A DNA stretch of 37,373 nucleotides from Bacteroidota bacterium (GTDB lineage: Bacteria > Bacteroidota > Bacteroidia > Chitinophagales > Chitinophagaceae). The number at the start of each line of letters is the position of its first letter. The first letter of the stretch is position 1. The notes below the pieces were generated by a model. The model had not been told where the DNA came from and did no database searches. It saw only the letters and a program-made list of their open reading frames with translations. A program made the translations under genes and the position numbers. The stretch lies in NCBI GenBank assembly GCA_018267515.1, contig JAFDYJ010000007.1, positions 1-37,373 on the forward strand, written 5' to 3'. Positions 34,910 through 37,373 of this stretch are shown here, piece after piece.

Positions 34910-35419
34910 CTAATACAAGACAACTTCACTTTTTGTCCAGTTGACCTTTACCTTTTGTGAAACAATGGAATCAATAGCTTTCCCTGTATAATCCGGCTGG
35001 ATAGGAAGCTGCCGGCTAAACCTCCGGTCAATCAGCACACATAGTTCCACTTTTTCCGGGCGGCCAAAGTCCATCAATGCGTCTAAAGCAGCACGAATGG
35101 TGCGGCCGGTGTATAATACATCATCTATCAGAACAACTTTTTTACCTTCAATAGAAAACAGTATATCCGTTTGATTGGCTACATGTAGTTGTTTGCGGAT
35201 ATCATCCCGGTAAAATGTGATATCCAGTTTCCCGTATTTAATCTTTTTAAGATGAAGTTCCTTTTTGATCTCTGAAACAATCTGATCGGATAAATAGATA
35301 CCCCGCGGCTGAATGCCGATGATTACTGTATCCTCCAGGCTGATATGATTTTCCAGTATCTGGTGAGCCAGCCGTTTAATAGTAATTTCTAATTGTTGCT
35401 TATTGAGTATAGCTTTCAA
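34910..35419 (-). CDS. pyrR: PyrR-type phosphoribosyltransferase/regulator
   Basis: About 169 residues from a TTG at 35419; the frame also has an ATG at 35479 (189 residues). The PRPP motif VVLIDDVLYTGRTIRAAL is near the middle, with VIIGIQPRGIYLSD and the C-terminal LCVLIDRRFSRQLPIQPDYTGKA. PyrR proteins have weak uracil phosphoribosyltransferase activity and, in Firmicutes, bind pyr mRNA to cause attenuation. I prefer the TTG start because family members begin near ILNKQQLEITIKRLA and because the ATG at 35479 lies within the T-run of the terminator of the upstream gene. pyrB follows 90 nt downstream, as expected for a pyr regulator, but no PyrR-binding loop was recognised. Confidence 0.9.
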   Translation of the reverse strand: MKAILNKQQLEITIKRLAHQILENHISLEDTVIIGIQPRGIYLSDQIVSEIKKELHLKKIKYGKLDITFYRDDIRKQLHVANQTDILFSIEGKKVVLIDDVLYTGRTIRAALDALMDFGRPEKVELCVLIDRRFSRQLPIQPDYTGKAIDSIVSQKVKVNWTKSEVVLY

Positions 35420-35477
35420 ACTACTGATTTTGTATAAAAGTAAGAAGGCCGGTTGAATTACGAATAGGATGGGAAAC

Positions 35478-35507
35478 AAAAAAAGCTGCCGGTGCGGCAG
35501 CCTTTTT
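35478..35507 (-). terminator. Rho-independent terminator of the outer-membrane protein gene
   Basis: Stem GCTGCCG/CGGCAGC (7 bp, 3-nt loop GTG or CAC) followed on the minus strand by seven T; it begins about 20 nt after the stop codon at 35528. On the plus strand it also has a T-run, so it may act both ways. Confidence 0.85.
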
Positions 35508-35527
35508 ATAAATAATAAAAAAAATAA

Positions 35528-36115
35528 TTATTTCTTGGAGCCGGTCTTGATTGAATAACGAACACCAAATTGGAAAGTGCTGGCTTTTACATGTTCGCCT
35601 TCAGACTCTTTCTCAATACTGGAAAGACCTAAATTATACCTGGCATACAATCCAAAACCCATCGGCAAATCATAACCGGCTGCAAATGCCCAACTGAAAT
35701 TGCCGCTTTTTAATTCATCTTTAAAATCCATGCTTTCGCCCTCAGATTTTAATTTAGCGCTTGTTATAAAACCATATTGCGGCCCAGTTGCTAAATTAAA
35801 TCCACCTTCAAAATTGTAACGGAATAAAGCTGCCAGGTTAAGGTAATTAAAGTTATATTTTACATCATAATCTCCATCTCCACCTCCTGTATACTTTGCT
35901 CCTTCAGAAGAATAAGTAGCCTCCGTTTGAACGGCTATGCCATTTGAAACCGGAATTTGATAAGATACGCCAAAATGCGCTCCCAGTTTACTCTTAAATC
36001 CAGATAAATCTTCACCACGAAGCGATGAAACGTTAATACCGGCATGAACACCAAATTGTGCTTGAGCTGCAATTACAAACGATGTAAGCAGCAGGGAAAA
36101 TAGGATTCTTTTCAT
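35528..36115 (-). CDS. Outer-membrane beta-barrel (porin-like) protein
   Basis: About 195 residues from the ATG at 36115. A signal peptide (MKRILFSLLLTSFVIAAQA, cut before QFGVHAG) is followed by about eight alternating amphipathic strands, for example FGVHAGINVSS, GIAVQTEATYSSEGAKYTG, YNLGLSSIEKE, and a final strand TFQFGVRYSIKTGSKK, typical of the OmpA-like/OMP_b-brl family. It sits in the outer membrane; function unknown. An ATG at 36154 is in frame but lies upstream of the -7 box (36139-36146), so it would not be on the transcript. The gene is alone and has a terminator. Confidence 0.88.
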   Translation of the reverse strand: MKRILFSLLLTSFVIAAQAQFGVHAGINVSSLRGEDLSGFKSKLGAHFGVSYQIPVSNGIAVQTEATYSSEGAKYTGGGDGDYDVKYNFNYLNLAALFRYNFEGGFNLATGPQYGFITSAKLKSEGESMDFKDELKSGNFSWAFAAGYDLPMGFGLYARYNLGLSSIEKESEGEHVKASTFQFGVRYSIKTGSKK

Positions 36116-36138
36116 TGTTAAATAGTTTAAGTTTGACA

Positions 36139-36146
36139 CAAACATA
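36139..36146 (-). promoter_or_regulatory. Bacteroidetes -7 promoter box of the outer-membrane protein gene
   Basis: The minus strand reads TATGTTTG, a perfect TAnnTTTG match, 23 nt before the ATG at 36115. A partial -33 element (TATG) is about 19 nt further up. This fixes the protein start at 36115, not 36154. Confidence 0.55.
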
Positions 36147-36265
36147 GAAAACAAATTTTATAAATCATAGTAAATCAGTTAATAAGATTATAAAATGAGT
36201 AAAATAAATTGATTTTCAATTGAAATTAATAATCAATTAAGTAATTCACAATCAATTTACTCAAA

Positions 36266-37373
36266 CTATTCTTCCTGCATAAATGGATAAGAATATTCAG
36301 TGGGAGAGTTGAATGTTTCCTTGATAGTTCTTGCACTTAGCCAACGATATAAATTCAGGATACTCCCGGCCTTGTCATTGGTACCGCTGGCCCTGGCTCC
36401 TCCAAAAGGTTGTTGTCCTACTACGGCACCTGTTGGTTTATCATTGATATAAAAATTGCCGGCAGCATTCCTGAGTTTTTGGGTTGCTAATTCTACTGCA
36501 TCACGATTCTTTGAAATTATTGAACCGGTTAATGCATAAGGAGAAGTCGTATTCACTAATTCTAAAGTTTGTTCAAAACGGTTTGCAGGATAAATATAAA
36601 CCGTCAACACCGGGCCGAAAATCTCTTCACACATGCTGACATATTTCGGATCCTTTGCTTCAATTACTGTAGGCTGAATAAAATAGCCTTCCTTTTTATC
36701 ACATTTACCTCCCACCCAAACCTGAGCTTTCGGATCCTTTTTTGCCTGGTCAATATACCGCTTGATATTTTCAAAACTTTTTTCGTCAATTACTGCATTA
36801 ATAAAGTTGGTAAAATCTTCAGGGCTTCCCATTTTAAAACTCTTTACGCCTGCAACCAGTTTCTTTTTTACTTCTTCTGCCAAATTGGAAGGAATATAGG
36901 CTCTTGAAGCAGCGGAACATTTCTGTCCCTGGAATTCAAAAGCACCACGAAGCAATGCCGTTACCAAAACATCTACATCAGCACTTTTATGTGCAATCAC
37001 AAAATCTTTTCCTCCTGTTTCGCCAACAATACGGGGATAAGATTTGTACATCGCCATATTTTTACCAATGGTTTCCCACATATTATTAAATACACCAGTG
37101 GAGCCTGTGAAATGAACACCTGCAAAGTCACGATGATTAAAACAAACTTTCCCAATAGTGGGGCCGTCAACATAGATTAAGTTTATCACGCCATCAGGCA
37201 ATCCGGCTTCTTTTAAAATTCGCATAAACATCTGGGCAGAATATACCTGCGTATTAGCGCATTTCCAGATCACAACATTTCCACACATAGCAGCACTGGT
37301 AGGAAGGTTACCGCCAATTGCCGTAAAATTAAAAGGAGTTATTGCCAGAACAAATCCTTCAAGTGGACGATAT
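36266..37373 (-). CDS. pruA: 1-pyrroline-5-carboxylate dehydrogenase (L-glutamate-semialdehyde dehydrogenase), 5' end missing
   Basis: About 369 residues are present; the frame continues past the right edge (YRPLEGFVLAITPFNFTAIGGN precedes the first internal Met). An NAD-dependent aldehyde dehydrogenase that oxidises glutamate semialdehyde to glutamate in proline and arginine breakdown. The NAD/active site motifs are GVHFTGSTGVFN, the general base Glu in RIVGETGGKDF and the nucleophile Cys in FEFQGQKCSAASRAY, with EEIFGPVLTVYIY and PFGGARASGTNDKAG in the C-terminal part. The long form with IGGNLPTSAA and the KCSAASR context matches the single-function enzyme of eukaryotes and Bacteroidetes rather than PutA. 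The proline dehydrogenase partner is not in the window. Confidence 0.94.
   Translation of the reverse strand, partial: YRPLEGFVLAITPFNFTAIGGNLPTSAAMCGNVVIWKCANTQVYSAQMFMRILKEAGLPDGVINLIYVDGPTIGKVCFNHRDFAGVHFTGSTGVFNNMWETIGKNMAMYKSYPRIVGETGGKDFVIAHKSADVDVLVTALLRGAFEFQGQKCSAASRAYIPSNLAEEVKKKLVAGVKSFKMGSPEDFTNFINAVIDEKSFENIKRYIDQAKKDPKAQVWVGGKCDKKEGYFIQPTVIEAKDPKYVSMCEEIFGPVLTVYIYPANRFEQTLELVNTTSPYALTGSIISKNRDAVELATQKLRNAAGNFYINDKPTGAVVGQQPFGGARASGTNDKAGSILNLYRWLSARTIKETFNSPTEYSYPFMQEE

Noticed and set aside
35420-35479. N-terminal hydrophobic stretch of PyrR as a signal or membrane anchor
   Set aside because: PyrR is a cytoplasmic enzyme; the stretch overlaps the terminator and is better explained as untranslated sequence before the TTG start.

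Overview
The window looks like chromosomal DNA of a Bacteroidota bacterium, probably a Chitinophagaceae-like relative. This is inferred from a type IX secretion (T9SS) sorting domain, from several promoters with the Bacteroidetes -7 box TAnnTTTG, from weak Shine-Dalgarno signals, and from protein families typical of the phylum. No rRNA, tRNA, IS element, phage or CRISPR array is visible. Both ends cut through genes: an iron-sulfur repair protein on the left and 1-pyrroline-5-carboxylate dehydrogenase on the right.

Layout. (1) 1-6.8 kb, minus strand: a sensory block. A NarL-type response regulator, a 1452-aa histidine kinase with eight PAS domains and a second NarL-type regulator are followed by a RIC/ScdA-type protein carrying two N-terminal DUF2249 domains. 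A perfect 20-bp palindrome lies in the promoter of that last gene. (2) 7.1-13.1 kb, minus strand: an altronate dehydratase, a secreted protein with two C-type lectin domains and a T9SS tail, and a 514-aa helical protein of unknown function. (3) 13.3-25.6 kb, plus strand: ten contiguous genes for branched-chain amino acid synthesis, leuA-leuC-leuD-leuB then ilvE-ilvD-ilvB-ilvN-ilvC-ilvA, closed by a strong terminator. (4) 25.6-30.6 kb: a thiolase, an AraC regulator with a cupin protein, a HAD hydrolase, a small secreted Thr/Lys-rich protein and a 63-aa protein. A dispersed, hairpin-rich repeat lies between these genes. (5) 30.7-37.4 kb: a lipoprotein-like LEA14-family gene, a secreted HMA-domain protein, pyrE, a NUDIX hydrolase, the minus-strand run pyrR-pyrB-coaD-thioesterase, a beta-barrel outer-membrane protein, and the partial P5C dehydrogenase.

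The best find is between leuB and ilvE. An unlisted 32-codon ORF (17803-17901) contains ten Ile and four Val codons, ten of them consecutive. It is followed by a GC-rich hairpin and a T-run (17928-17956). The end of the ORF can pair with the 5' arm of that hairpin, and an earlier part of the ORF can pair with the end of the ORF. This is the full set of alternative structures needed for ribosome-mediated transcription attenuation of the ilv genes by Ile/Val-tRNA supply.

A second find is a roughly 90-bp intergenic repeat with three small hairpins, present at 26923-27012 and 28886-28975, with a diverged tandem unit at 27014-27100 that appears to keep the first stem by a compensatory change. One copy supplies the stop codon and last seven codons of the HAD hydrolase gene.
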